Positions 1-7,197 of a DNA stretch of 16,756 bases are shown piece by piece. The notes beneath the pieces were generated by a model. The model was given only the letters and a program-made list of their open reading frames with translations, searched no databases and was not told the origin of the DNA. The position numbers were made by a program, and so were the translations under genes. Within the stretch, counting starts at the first letter, position 1; every line of letters begins with the position of its first letter. Origin of the DNA: Chthonomonas sp. UBA6659 (lineage in GTDB: Bacteria > Armatimonadota > Fimbriimonadia > Fimbriimonadales > Fimbriimonadaceae); NCBI GenBank assembly GCA_002455425.1, contig DKKT01000056.1, positions 1-16,756 of the forward strand. Direction: 5' to 3'.

Positions 1-223
1 CCACCTCCCCCGATGCGGCGCACAATCATCGCCGAATCAGGGGAGGATCTTCCGGAAGGGCTCCTCTGCAACTTCATCAGTGTGTGGAGATACCTCCCTG
101 ATTCCAGGATGTCTTGGGCCCGGCATCGGGGAGGTCGGTGAGCGAAGCGAACCGGGTGGGGCAGACGAGGGCCGAGGAGGAATGGCTCGGAGCGATCGAC
201 GACGGGTGCTTGGCCTGCCAGGC
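1..223. other. Left-edge non-coding stretch
   Basis: I see no supportable gene here. Open frames that cross it on both strands have no recognisable protein character and run on antisense to, or out of frame with, the lipoprotein that ends at 224. A 7-bp inverted repeat (ACCTCCC at 92-98 with GGGAGGT at 129-135) could fold downstream of the lipoprotein, but it has no T-run, so I do not call it a terminator. Confidence 0.5.
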
Positions 224-1174
224 TCAGTCCTTGGCGATCTGGCATACTGCGCGGAGGACGACGTCTTCTGGCGCGGCCGCTTCGGGGTAGAGGGCCCAAA
301 ACACTTCATTCGCGATCGGGTCGACTTCGCCGTTGGTCTCGATGATCGTTCCCGGGAGCCGGACGACGCAGAGCATCGAAACGAGGCTCTTGTTGCCGTC
401 GCCGCCGGCCTCTTTCTCTTTCTCCTTGTCGGGGTTGAAGACACCCCGCACCGCCTCTTGGGTCATCAACTGACGCACGGCGGTCAGGCGTTGGGACTCG
501 GAGAGGCGATCTCCAAGCTGAGTCTTGAGCGCATCGAGGAGGGTTTTGCCCAGCCGCTGTCGCATCCGGCGCTCGATCAGCTCGGGCTGGGTCAGAAACT
601 GAGCGAGGGCGGGATCTCCAGGACCGAAGAGCAACTTCCAAATCTCACGCTGCATCGTCTTGGCGATCGGCGTGAGATCGGCTGAAGACAAGCCGGGGAG
701 AGCCGCCTTCAGGCTGTTCATGAGATCGACAGCGGCTTCGGCGAGTTCGGGGGGCCGGGGAGCTTTCCACCGGAAGGTCTCGATGTACTCGATGCGGTCG
801 CCATCGAGCTTGCGGACCCGAACCTCGTTCTCCAGGATCAGCTTCTTGGCTTCACGGATCCGAATGTCCTGAAGGACTTGCTCCAGAGCCATTTCCCGGA
901 CCATGGTCACGGTGGTTTCGCCCTTGTCCGTCTTGCGGGTGATCTTCCACTCCTTGCCGGTCGGGAGCTCGAACACGTCCTCGATCTTGGGTCCGCTCGT
1001 CGTGACGGTCGCGCCGTCGGTCTCGGGTGGGGCCATCGGATCGACGATCGCCAGCGTGACCGTCCGCTTCCATGCACCGCTTGGGGTGACTTCGGTCACG
1101 GACGTCGATCGGGCGCAGCCGAAGGCGAGTGTGGCGCAACCGATGAGAAGGAGCAGTCGATGGACGAGACCCAT
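224..1174 (-). CDS. Putative lipoprotein of unknown function (LppM/DUF3153-like C-terminal motif)
   Basis: This encodes a 316-residue protein with a basic start, a hydrophobic stretch and a lipobox L-A-F-G-C ending at Cys20, so it is probably lipidated and anchored outside the inner membrane. The region after the signal is polar. A charged linker rich in Lys, Glu and Gly lies about two thirds to three quarters of the way along (PDKEKEKEAGG). Near the C-terminus the string LPGTIIETNGE followed by a Trp (EVFWAL) resembles the 'PG-x-N-G ... W' pattern of LppM/DUF3153-type lipoproteins; that link is by eye only. The ATG at 1174 gives a complete signal peptide and is a natural start. It is monocistronic and divergent from the AlkD-like gene across a 94-bp gap. 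The substrate and role are unknown. Confidence 0.85.
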   Translation of the reverse strand: MGLVHRLLLLIGCATLAFGCARSTSVTEVTPSGAWKRTVTLAIVDPMAPPETDGATVTTSGPKIEDVFELPTGKEWKITRKTDKGETTVTMVREMALEQVLQDIRIREAKKLILENEVRVRKLDGDRIEYIETFRWKAPRPPELAEAAVDLMNSLKAALPGLSSADLTPIAKTMQREIWKLLFGPGDPALAQFLTQPELIERRMRQRLGKTLLDALKTQLGDRLSESQRLTAVRQLMTQEAVRGVFNPDKEKEKEAGGDGNKSLVSMLCVVRLPGTIIETNGEVDPIANEVFWALYPEAAAPEDVVLRAVCQIAKD

Positions 1175-1240
1175 GTCCCATTCTAGCGGCTCGGCCGACC
1201 ATCGATTGCTGGACCGTGAGCCACCGCGTTGCCGGCGATG

Positions 1241-1265
1241 TATGATGCAGTTCGACAGGAGGAGG
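1241..1265 (+). promoter_or_regulatory. Putative -10 box and strong overlapping Shine-Dalgarno of the AlkD-like gene
   Basis: TATGAT at 1241-1246 matches the sigma70 -10 consensus at five of six positions, but I find no good -35 at the usual distance. AGGAGGAGG at 1257-1265 contains two overlapping AGGAGG copies, 6 and 3 nt before the ATG at 1269. The Shine-Dalgarno is the reason for choosing 1269 over in-frame upstream starts such as 903, which would overlap the divergent lipoprotein. The -10 call is weak; the ribosome binding site is convincing. Confidence 0.6.
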
Positions 1266-1268
1266 AAG

Positions 1269-1979
1269 ATGGCTCAAACGACGGTGGCGGAGGTCCTCGC
1301 ACTCCTCGACGCGCAACGCGACGAGCGAGGGATCGAGAGATTCGAGAAGATGGGCATGGGCGGACCCACGCTCCGGAGCGTCGGGATCGGTCTGACCCGA
1401 TTGCGTGGTCTGGCGAAACAGATCGGGCACGACCACCAGCTCGCGATGGAGTTGTGGGCGAGCGACGTCTACGAAGCCCGGATCATCGCACTCCTGATCG
1501 ACGACCCACGGCACCTCACCCGCGAGCAGGCCGAGCGCCAAGTCGAAGGAGTGGCCATCGGCATGCTTGCCCACGTCTTCTCGTCGTGCGACGCGACGCT
1601 GGCGAAGACCCCGTTTGTGGTCGAGCTTGCCGGCGACTGGATCGCGAGTAATGATCCCATCCGACGCGAATGCGGCTACGGTCTCCTCTACGAAGCCTCG
1701 AAACTCAAGGGCAAGAAGGCCCCGAATGAGGCCTTCTTCCTGGACCATGTCGAGCGGATCGGCGACACGATCGGGGCGGAACCAGAGCGGATTCGACTCG
1801 CCATGGCGACGGCCCTGATGGGGATCGGCAAGCGCAGCGCCGCGCTGAACCAGGCTGCGCTGAAAGTCGCACTCGACGCGGGTCCGATCGCCTTCACTTC
1901 GCCAAGCGGCAATTGCGAGCCCTTCGACGTCGCCAAGCACCTGACCGCGGCTCGACTCCGGGAGAAGCTGGGGATCTAG
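1269..1979 (+). CDS. AlkD-like DNA alkylation repair family protein, possibly catalytically degenerate
   Basis: This is a 236-residue, mostly helical protein matching the HEAT-like-repeat DNA alkylation repair family (PF08713). The family signature is seen in LRGLAKQIG, HDHQLAMELW and YEARIIALLIDDP at about residues 45-80. Family members such as Bacillus cereus AlkD are glycosylases that excise N3- and N7-alkylated purines without base flipping. In AlkD a Trp and an Asp in a W-D-x-x-D-like segment line the lesion. In this protein the corresponding stretch appears to read IGMLAHVF before KTPFV, so both residues seem absent. It may therefore bind DNA or another partner without cleaving, like many relatives of unknown function. 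The start is set by a very strong Shine-Dalgarno. It stands alone between a divergent lipoprotein and argH, 126 bp away. Confidence 0.85.
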   Translation: MAQTTVAEVLALLDAQRDERGIERFEKMGMGGPTLRSVGIGLTRLRGLAKQIGHDHQLAMELWASDVYEARIIALLIDDPRHLTREQAERQVEGVAIGMLAHVFSSCDATLAKTPFVVELAGDWIASNDPIRRECGYGLLYEASKLKGKKAPNEAFFLDHVERIGDTIGAEPERIRLAMATALMGIGKRSAALNQAALKVALDAGPIAFTSPSGNCEPFDVAKHLTAARLREKLGI

Positions 1980-2036
1980 CCTAACCCAACGGACACGTTC
2001 GGCCCGGATCGGTGCAAGGCGAATCTCGGCAAGATC

Positions 2037-2070
2037 GTTCGGACCCGAGGAACGTCTCGGGGTCCCGAAC
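2037..2070. repeat. Imperfect inverted repeat upstream of argH
   Basis: The left arm GTTCGGACCCGAG (2037-2049) and right arm CTCGGGGTCCCGAAC (2056-2070) can pair over 13 bp with two single-base bulges around a 6-nt loop. It lies 57 bp after the AlkD-like stop and 35 bp before the argH ATG. It could be a Rho-independent-like end without a T-run or a leader hairpin of argH. I cannot tell which from sequence alone. Confidence 0.5.
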
Positions 2071-2105
2071 GCCGACGACCGCGAAGAGTTTCACCGACCG
2101 GTACC

Positions 2106-3503
2106 ATGGAGACCATGCGCAAGCTTTGGGGCGGTGCCTTCGGTGACGAGTCCGACTCGCTGGTCGACCGGTTTGGTCAGAGCATCGAGAGCGACCTGCG
2201 CTTCTGGCGCGAAGACGTCCTCGGCAGCATCGCCCACGCGCAGATGCTTGGCCGGACCGGCATCCTCGCCTCCACCGAAACCGAAGCGATCGTCGCAGGA
2301 TTGCAGCGGATTCTGGACGAAGGTCCGGACTCGCTCCCGGTCGACGTCGAGGACATCCACACCGCGGTCGAGGTCCGTCTCGGCGAGTTGGTGGGTGGCG
2401 TGGCCGGCAAGCTCCACACCGCTCGGAGCCGCAACGACCAGGTCGCGACCGACACCCGACTCTTCCTCCGGGGGCGGATCGACGAGCTCATACCCGCGAT
2501 CAAGTCTCTCCAAGGCGCCCTCTACGACACCGCGAGACGCCACCGAAGCACCGTCATGCCGGGATACACCCACCAGCAACCGGCGCAGCCGATCACGCTC
2601 GGGCTCCACCAACTGGGCCACTTTTGGGCGTTTCAGCGTGTCGGGCGTCGACTGATCCACCTCCGCGAGTTCGTGAACCTCTCGCCGATGGGGAGCGCGG
2701 CCGTGGCCGGGACCGGCTTCCCGATCGATCGCGACTCGACCGCGACCGCGCTCGGATTTGCGGCACCCATTCCGAACGCCCTCGATGCAACGTCGGACCG
2801 CTCGTTCGTGCTCGACGCCCTCCACTGGGCGGCCTCGGCGATGATCGACCTCAGCCGTGTCGCCCAGGAATTGGTCCTCTGGAGCGGCGCGGAGTACGGA
2901 TTCGTGCGACTCGCCGATGCGGTAACGACGGGATCGAGCATCATGCCCCAGAAGCGCAACCCGGATATGGCCGAACTGATCCGCGGGCGGACGGGTCGGG
3001 CCATCGGCAACTGGACGGCGTTCGCTGCGACGATGAAGGCGCTGCCCCTCGGATACAACCGCGACACCCAGGACGACAAGCCGGGGCTGTTCGAATCGCT
3101 CGACCTCGTGGCGGACGCTCTCGGGCTCACCGAGTTGATGATTCGAGGGGCGGACTGGCAAGTCGAGCGAATGCGCGACGCCGCGAGACACGGCTTCAGC
3201 ACGGCGACGGACCTCGCCGACTTCCTCGCCTCGACGGGGATGCCGTTCCGCGAGGCCCACGAGTTGGTCGGAACGCTCGTGAAACGGTGCGCGAGCGGCG
3301 CCTTTGAACCCCCGATCGTGGCCGAGGTCCTCCACGAGCGACTGACCAAAGCCGAAATCGACGAGGCCTTGCGGCGACTGGCGGTGGAACGGAGCGTTCG
3401 ACAGCGCAACTCCCTCGGGGGTCCAGGCGCGGCCGCGATCGGTATCCAGCTCCGTCATGCCCGCAAGCTTCTTCAGCGGCCAGGCTTCGCGTCTCTCACT
3501 TGA
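2106..3503 (+). CDS. argH: Argininosuccinate lyase
   Basis: This cytosolic enzyme splits argininosuccinate into arginine and fumarate, the last step of arginine synthesis. The 465-residue length is normal for the family. The start KLWGGAF is typical, SRNDQVATDTRLF is the substrate-binding segment near residue 110, and GSSIMPQKRNPD near residue 280 is the fumarate-lyase superfamily signature that holds the catalytic Ser loop. THQQPAQPIT near residue 160 contains the conserved active-site His. The start is either the ATG at 2106 or the one at 2115; the second gives the more usual MRKLWGG beginning, and neither has a clear Shine-Dalgarno. No other arg genes are adjacent. The 3' end overlaps the convergent ceramidase-like gene by 31 bp. 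Confidence 0.97.
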   Translation: METMRKLWGGAFGDESDSLVDRFGQSIESDLRFWREDVLGSIAHAQMLGRTGILASTETEAIVAGLQRILDEGPDSLPVDVEDIHTAVEVRLGELVGGVAGKLHTARSRNDQVATDTRLFLRGRIDELIPAIKSLQGALYDTARRHRSTVMPGYTHQQPAQPITLGLHQLGHFWAFQRVGRRLIHLREFVNLSPMGSAAVAGTGFPIDRDSTATALGFAAPIPNALDATSDRSFVLDALHWAASAMIDLSRVAQELVLWSGAEYGFVRLADAVTTGSSIMPQKRNPDMAELIRGRTGRAIGNWTAFAATMKALPLGYNRDTQDDKPGLFESLDLVADALGLTELMIRGADWQVERMRDAARHGFSTATDLADFLASTGMPFREAHELVGTLVKRCASGAFEPPIVAEVLHERLTKAEIDEALRRLAVERSVRQRNSLGGPGAAAIGIQLRHARKLLQRPGFASLT

Positions 3504-4675
3504 ACAAGCGCGCGTCGCGCCGCGTCGAAGACGCGCTCGGACGCGTAACGTCCGTGGAAGGCGAGTTGGGATTCGTAGCCACCCCGATCATAATCTTCGG
3601 GCTCTAGGATGTAACCGATCCAGCCGCCGACATGGCTGAGCACGAGCACCTCCTCGAACCCTAGTCCTCGTCCGAGAAGGGCGATCCGGCGTCCCAGTGC
3701 AGCCGTCGGCTCCCCCGGGACTCCAACCAACGCTAACTTTCCAAACCGGAGTACCACGATTTCCCCCGTGGTCGGTGCGAACTTGGCGACGACGCTGGGA
3801 GCGAGGGCGTCGGGAATCCCGAAGCCACGTGAGAACGTGGGGTGCGGTTGCACCGGATCGAGGGAGATCGGGGCCTGGGCGATCGCGAACGGAAGTGGAC
3901 TCTCGACTCGTCCCGATCGGACTTGCATGGTCTCGGCGAACGCTTCGGCATACAGGCCCATCCGCTCCTCGACCGTACCGTCGGTGATCGGCCCGACATC
4001 GCCGATCGAGCCCACGAAGATCGGTGCGCGAGCGACGGCCATCGCCCGTCCGATCCAATCTCCATCGAGCTTGCGCCAAGCAGCGGGAAGCACGGTAGGG
4101 TGCGCCGCGTAGACTCCGAATCCGCGCCACGCGGGCGCCGAGACCCAGACCAAATCCCGATCCGGAAGCGCGCCTCGACGACGACCTCGATTGAGGTCGA
4201 CCTCCCGTCGGCGCACCGAGAGCGCGGCGATCGTGATCGGTGACTGGGCGGCCGCACCCCGAACGCCTTGCGCAATCCGCTCCGAGGTCCATTCGAGCCA
4301 TCGGCGTCGGAAGGTCGCGATCCCAGGGATCGCCAGCGTCATCCGCTCGTTGAGCAGTTGGCTGTCAGGAGCGGAGTGCGTGTGGCTCGCCGCGAGCCAC
4401 ACGGTGATGCCGGAACCGACTCGCGACTGAACCTCGCGCTGGAGACTCTCAGGGATCGTCAGCGTCTCGACCGAGACGAGGGCGATACGGGTCGTTCCGC
4501 GTTGGAACAGCAGCGTCCGCGCGAGGAGCGGGATGCCGCCCGGCTCGAAGAGTGCACTACGGCGCTCGGTCAGTCCCCCCAGCGGTAGCGCCTCGGGTGG
4601 TGTGAGATCGACCGACGCCAGGCGGACCGTCACCGGTCCCATCGGGAGCGCGAGCGCCGCCAGCCACGAGGTCAT
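3473..4675 (-). CDS. Neutral/alkaline non-lysosomal ceramidase-like protein
   Basis: The 400-residue protein matches the N-terminal catalytic domain of neutral ceramidases (PF04734), zinc enzymes that hydrolyse ceramide. The zinc-ligand motifs appear in order: SHTHSAP (His98), AAHPTVLP (His192), PGEP (Glu322) and GYILEPEDYDRGGYE (Tyr355). The segment that carries the Ser nucleophile in Pseudomonas ceramidase reads VGSIGDVGP (221-229), where the serine looks displaced or lost, as in many bacterial relatives of unproven substrate. It lacks the C-terminal domain of true ceramidases and has no convincing signal peptide. The start at 4675 lies 7 bp after the sucD stop and has no Shine-Dalgarno, which suggests translational coupling. 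A longer in-frame start at 4831 would overlap sucD and is unlikely. The family call is strong; ceramide as substrate is uncertain. Confidence 0.85.
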   Translation of the reverse strand: MTSWLAALALPMGPVTVRLASVDLTPPEALPLGGLTERRSALFEPGGIPLLARTLLFQRGTTRIALVSVETLTIPESLQREVQSRVGSGITVWLAASHTHSAPDSQLLNERMTLAIPGIATFRRRWLEWTSERIAQGVRGAAAQSPITIAALSVRRREVDLNRGRRRGALPDRDLVWVSAPAWRGFGVYAAHPTVLPAAWRKLDGDWIGRAMAVARAPIFVGSIGDVGPITDGTVEERMGLYAEAFAETMQVRSGRVESPLPFAIAQAPISLDPVQPHPTFSRGFGIPDALAPSVVAKFAPTTGEIVVLRFGKLALVGVPGEPTAALGRRIALLGRGLGFEEVLVLSHVGGWIGYILEPEDYDRGGYESQLAFHGRYASERVFDAARRALVQVRDAKPGR

Positions 4676-4682
4676 CGACGCA

Positions 4683-5570
4683 CTATCGCGCGACGGCCGT
4701 GCGCTCGAGCTCGGCTTGAACCAGGGCCGCGATTTGGCTGGTCTTGTCCGCGACCGGCACGCCGGCCGCCTCCAAAGCGGCCACCTTGGATTGAGGCGTT
4801 CCCAGTCCCCCGGAGATGATCGCACCGGCATGGCCCATGCGCTTTCCCGGAGGTGCCGTTCGCCCGCTGATGAACGCCACGACCGGCTTCGTCATGGAGC
4901 GGATGAACTCCGCGCCCGCTTCTTCGTCGCTGCCGCCGATCTCCCCGACCATGACGACGGCCTTCGTCGCCGGATCGGCCTCGAACATCCGGAGCGCGTC
5001 CACAAACCGTGTTCCCGGCAAAGGATCGCCGCCGATGCCGACGCACGTGCTCTGGCCGAGGCCGGCGCGAGTGAGTTCCCAGACGATTTCGTAGGTCAAG
5101 GTTCCGGAGCGGCTGACCATACCGACCGGACCCGGGGCGAAAATGTGTCCGGGCATGATGCCCATCTTGCACTCACCCGGCGTGATGATCCCCGCACAGT
5201 TGCCTCCCAGCAGCCGGGACCGTCCTCGCGCCTCGAGCTTATTCACCACTTTGAGCATGTCCAGGATCGGAATGCCCTCGGTGATCAGGGTGATGAACGG
5301 GATTCCGGCATCCTCACACTCGAGCACCGAATCGGCCGCGAACGGAGCCGGAACGAAGATCAACGCGGCATCGCATCCGGTTTGGGCCACGGCGTCGTGC
5401 ATCGTGTCGAAAATCGGCACCCCGAGAAGCGTCTGTCCTCCTTTCCCCGGCGTCACCCCGGCCACGACGTTCGTGCCGTACTCGATCATCTGCTGGGTGT
5501 GGAACGAGCCTTCACGGCCGGTCATGCCGGCGACAACGACCTTCGTGTGCTTATCGACGAGAATGGACAA
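4683..5570 (-). CDS. sucD: Succinyl-CoA synthetase (ADP/GDP-forming) alpha subunit
   Basis: The alpha subunit of succinyl-CoA ligase makes ATP or GTP from succinyl-CoA in the TCA cycle and carries the phosphohistidine. The 295-residue length is standard. The N-terminal CoA-binding loop GMTGREG is at 15-21, GGNCAGIITPGECKMGIMPGH at about 122-142, and GHAGAI places the phosphorylated His at 247, matching His246 of E. coli. It forms a minus-strand unit with the ferredoxin 38 bp upstream and the ceramidase-like gene 7 bp downstream. The beta subunit gene sucC, normally next to sucD, is not in this window. The start codon is TTG, supported by a GGAGG 6 nt upstream. Confidence 0.97.
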   Translation of the reverse strand: MSILVDKHTKVVVAGMTGREGSFHTQQMIEYGTNVVAGVTPGKGGQTLLGVPIFDTMHDAVAQTGCDAALIFVPAPFAADSVLECEDAGIPFITLITEGIPILDMLKVVNKLEARGRSRLLGGNCAGIITPGECKMGIMPGHIFAPGPVGMVSRSGTLTYEIVWELTRAGLGQSTCVGIGGDPLPGTRFVDALRMFEADPATKAVVMVGEIGGSDEEAGAEFIRSMTKPVVAFISGRTAPPGKRMGHAGAIISGGLGTPQSKVAALEAAGVPVADKTSQIAALVQAELERTAVAR

Positions 5571-5576
5571 CGCGAA

Positions 5577-5581
5577 CCTCC
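5577..5581 (-). promoter_or_regulatory. Shine-Dalgarno of sucD deciding a TTG start
   Basis: On the minus strand GGAGG lies 6 nt before TTG (5570-5568). It supports the uncommon start codon; the resulting N-terminus MSILVDKHTKVVV fits the family well. Confidence 0.7.
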
Positions 5582-5608
5582 GGAAGGCTCAAGGATACCT
5601 GGGAGGCG

Positions 5609-5932
5609 TCAGGGTTCGAGGTCGACGCCCGGATCCCAGCCCTGGTCGGATGCGCGCATGAGCACCTTCACGTCCATGTCTTGATCGACGCGGATCTGGC
5701 AACTGAGCCGGAATTGGCCCAGCACCCCGTCCTCCTCGAGGCAATCGTGCTCGACCTGCCCCATCGGGGGCTCGGGGCTGTTGAACGCGACGCGACACGT
5801 CGTGCAGCGGGCGTTGCCGCCACACCGGTGACTGATGTCGAAACCCGCCTGCTCGATGCCGTAGGCGAGCTTGGTCCCTTCGGCCATTTCGACCGTTCCG
5901 AAATCCTGAATCGTGACTTTGTATTGCGACAC
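5609..5932 (-). CDS. [2Fe-2S] ferredoxin
   Basis: This is a 107-residue soluble electron carrier with a beta-grasp ferredoxin fold. Cluster ligands are visible as Cys37-X5-Cys43-X2-Cys46 (in RCGGNARCTTCRV) and Cys78 (in RLSCQ). The five-residue first spacing resembles adrenodoxin-type rather than plant-type ferredoxins (X4). Cys64 is an extra, non-ligand cysteine. It starts with GTG at 5932, only about 10 bases from a TACAAT box, so the message may have almost no leader. It heads the minus-strand unit with sucD and the ceramidase-like gene. Its redox partner is not evident here. Confidence 0.92.
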   Translation of the reverse strand: MSQYKVTIQDFGTVEMAEGTKLAYGIEQAGFDISHRCGGNARCTTCRVAFNSPEPPMGQVEHDCLEEDGVLGQFRLSCQIRVDQDMDVKVLMRASDQGWDPGVDLEP

Positions 5933-5941
5933 TGTAACCGG

Positions 5942-5947
5942 ATTGTA
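5942..5947 (-). promoter_or_regulatory. Putative -10 box of the ferredoxin-sucD unit
   Basis: Read on the minus strand the box is TACAAT (five of six consensus bases), ending 9 nt before the ferredoxin GTG. A start about 7 nt downstream would leave a nearly leaderless transcript. No clear -35 is present, so confidence is low. A weaker TACCAT at 5985-5990 on the plus strand sits the same way before the M42 ATG at 5998. Confidence 0.35.
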
Positions 5948-5997
5948 GCCCGGACTCGTGCCGCCTCGGCGTCCGGCGATCGGCTACCATAGCACCC

Positions 5998-7074
5998 ATG
6001 CGTCCGGAATCCCTCGAGTTCTTCAAGGCCATCGTCAACGCTCCCTCGCCCTCGGGCTACGAGGAGCCCGCGGCCGAAGTGTATCGCGACTACTGCGGCG
6101 GCTTTGCCGACAAGATCCACACCGACGTTCACGGCAACGTCTGGGCGATCGCGAATCCCGACGCGTCGATGAAGATCATGCTCGCCGGACATATGGACGA
6201 GATCGGCTTCATCATCCACTACATCAGCGACGACGGCCTGCTGTACTTCTCCGGTATCGGCGGCCACGATAGCGTAATCCCAGTCGGCCAACGCGTGTGG
6301 ATCCACGGGACGGAGCGCGTCGCCGGAGTGATCGGCCGCAAGGCGATCCATCTGCTCGAAGACGAAGAGCGCAAGAAGAAGCCAGAACTCAAGGACCTGT
6401 GGATCGACATCGGTGCCGCCTCTCGAGCCGAAGTCGAAGCGGTGATCTCCCTCGGTGACGTCGTCACCTTCCAATACGAATTCCAGATGCTGATGGGCGA
6501 TCGCGCCACTGCCCGCGGGTTCGACAACAAGATGGGCTCCTTCATCGTCGCGGAAGCGCTTCGCCTGTTGAAGACCGACGGTGGCCTCGATCCCGGGGTC
6601 GGCGTGTACGCCGTCGCCACCGTCCAAGAGGAGATCGGCCTGCGCGGCGCCCGCACCGCGAGTTTCGGCATCGCCCCTCAAACCGGTCTTGCCGTCGACG
6701 TCAACCACGCGATCGACTATCCTTCGGTGAGCAAGACGCGATACGGCCAACTGGACGTCGGCAAAGGCCCCTCGGTGATGCGGGGCGCGAACACCAACCA
6801 CACCGTCTTCCGCCTCATCAAGGACGGGGCGGCCGAAGAGAACATCCCCTATCAAGTCGATGTCGCCCCCGGAGGTACCGGAACCGACGGCAACGCAATG
6901 CAGCTCAACCGCGAGGGCATGGCCGTCGGTATTCTGGGCGTGCCCTTGCGATACATGCACACGCCCTGCGAAGTGCTGTCCATCACCGACGTCGAGGACT
7001 GTGCCCGTCTGATGGCAGCCTACTGCCGCCAAGTGAAACCGGACACCGACTTCACGCCACGCCTTCCACGGTAG
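5998..7074 (+). CDS. M42 family metallo-aminopeptidase (glutamyl aminopeptidase/cellulase-M type)
   Basis: This is a cytosolic dinuclear metal aminopeptidase of the M42 (TET-like) family, which trims peptides released by other proteases. The 358-residue length is normal. Metal ligands and catalytic residues appear in order: AGHMDEIGF (His65, Asp67), GFDNKMG (bridging Asp176), VQEEIGLRGA (catalytic Glu211, ligand Glu212), LAVDVNH (Asp234) and RYMHTPCE (His321). The glycine-rich stretch GGTGTDGNAMQ before the last His is also typical. It is divergent from the ferredoxin across 65 bp, with no Shine-Dalgarno before the ATG. Members are often misnamed endoglucanase M; peptide cleavage is the likelier role. 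Confidence 0.95.
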   Translation: MRPESLEFFKAIVNAPSPSGYEEPAAEVYRDYCGGFADKIHTDVHGNVWAIANPDASMKIMLAGHMDEIGFIIHYISDDGLLYFSGIGGHDSVIPVGQRVWIHGTERVAGVIGRKAIHLLEDEERKKKPELKDLWIDIGAASRAEVEAVISLGDVVTFQYEFQMLMGDRATARGFDNKMGSFIVAEALRLLKTDGGLDPGVGVYAVATVQEEIGLRGARTASFGIAPQTGLAVDVNHAIDYPSVSKTRYGQLDVGKGPSVMRGANTNHTVFRLIKDGAAEENIPYQVDVAPGGTGTDGNAMQLNREGMAVGILGVPLRYMHTPCEVLSITDVEDCARLMAAYCRQVKPDTDFTPRLPR

Positions 7075-7120
7075 CCCGACGGATTCCCACGGGAACGCAC
7101 GGTAGTTGGGCTGGGTCGTC

Positions 7121-7155
7121 CCTCCTGCGTTGGGCTGTCGCTCTCGATCAGGAGG
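7121..7155 (+). promoter_or_regulatory. Hairpin enclosing an orphan Shine-Dalgarno-like AGGAGG
   Basis: CCTCCTG (7121-7127) is perfectly complementary to CAGGAGG (7149-7155), with a 21-nt loop. No ATG, GTG or TTG follows at a usable 4-12 nt distance; the next in-frame candidates for the HEXXH gene are TTG at 7180 and ATG at 7198. It may be chance, a leader structure, or a stop-proximal hairpin of the M42 gene. Confidence 0.3.
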
Positions 7156-7197
7156 AACGGGCCGTCTCGATCGCTTGCCTTGGGGTTCACTGGCGGT

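Noticed and set aside
2091..3458. A 455-codon minus-strand frame opposite argH
   Set aside because: It is a shadow of argH, which has the complete fumarate-lyase signatures on the plus strand.
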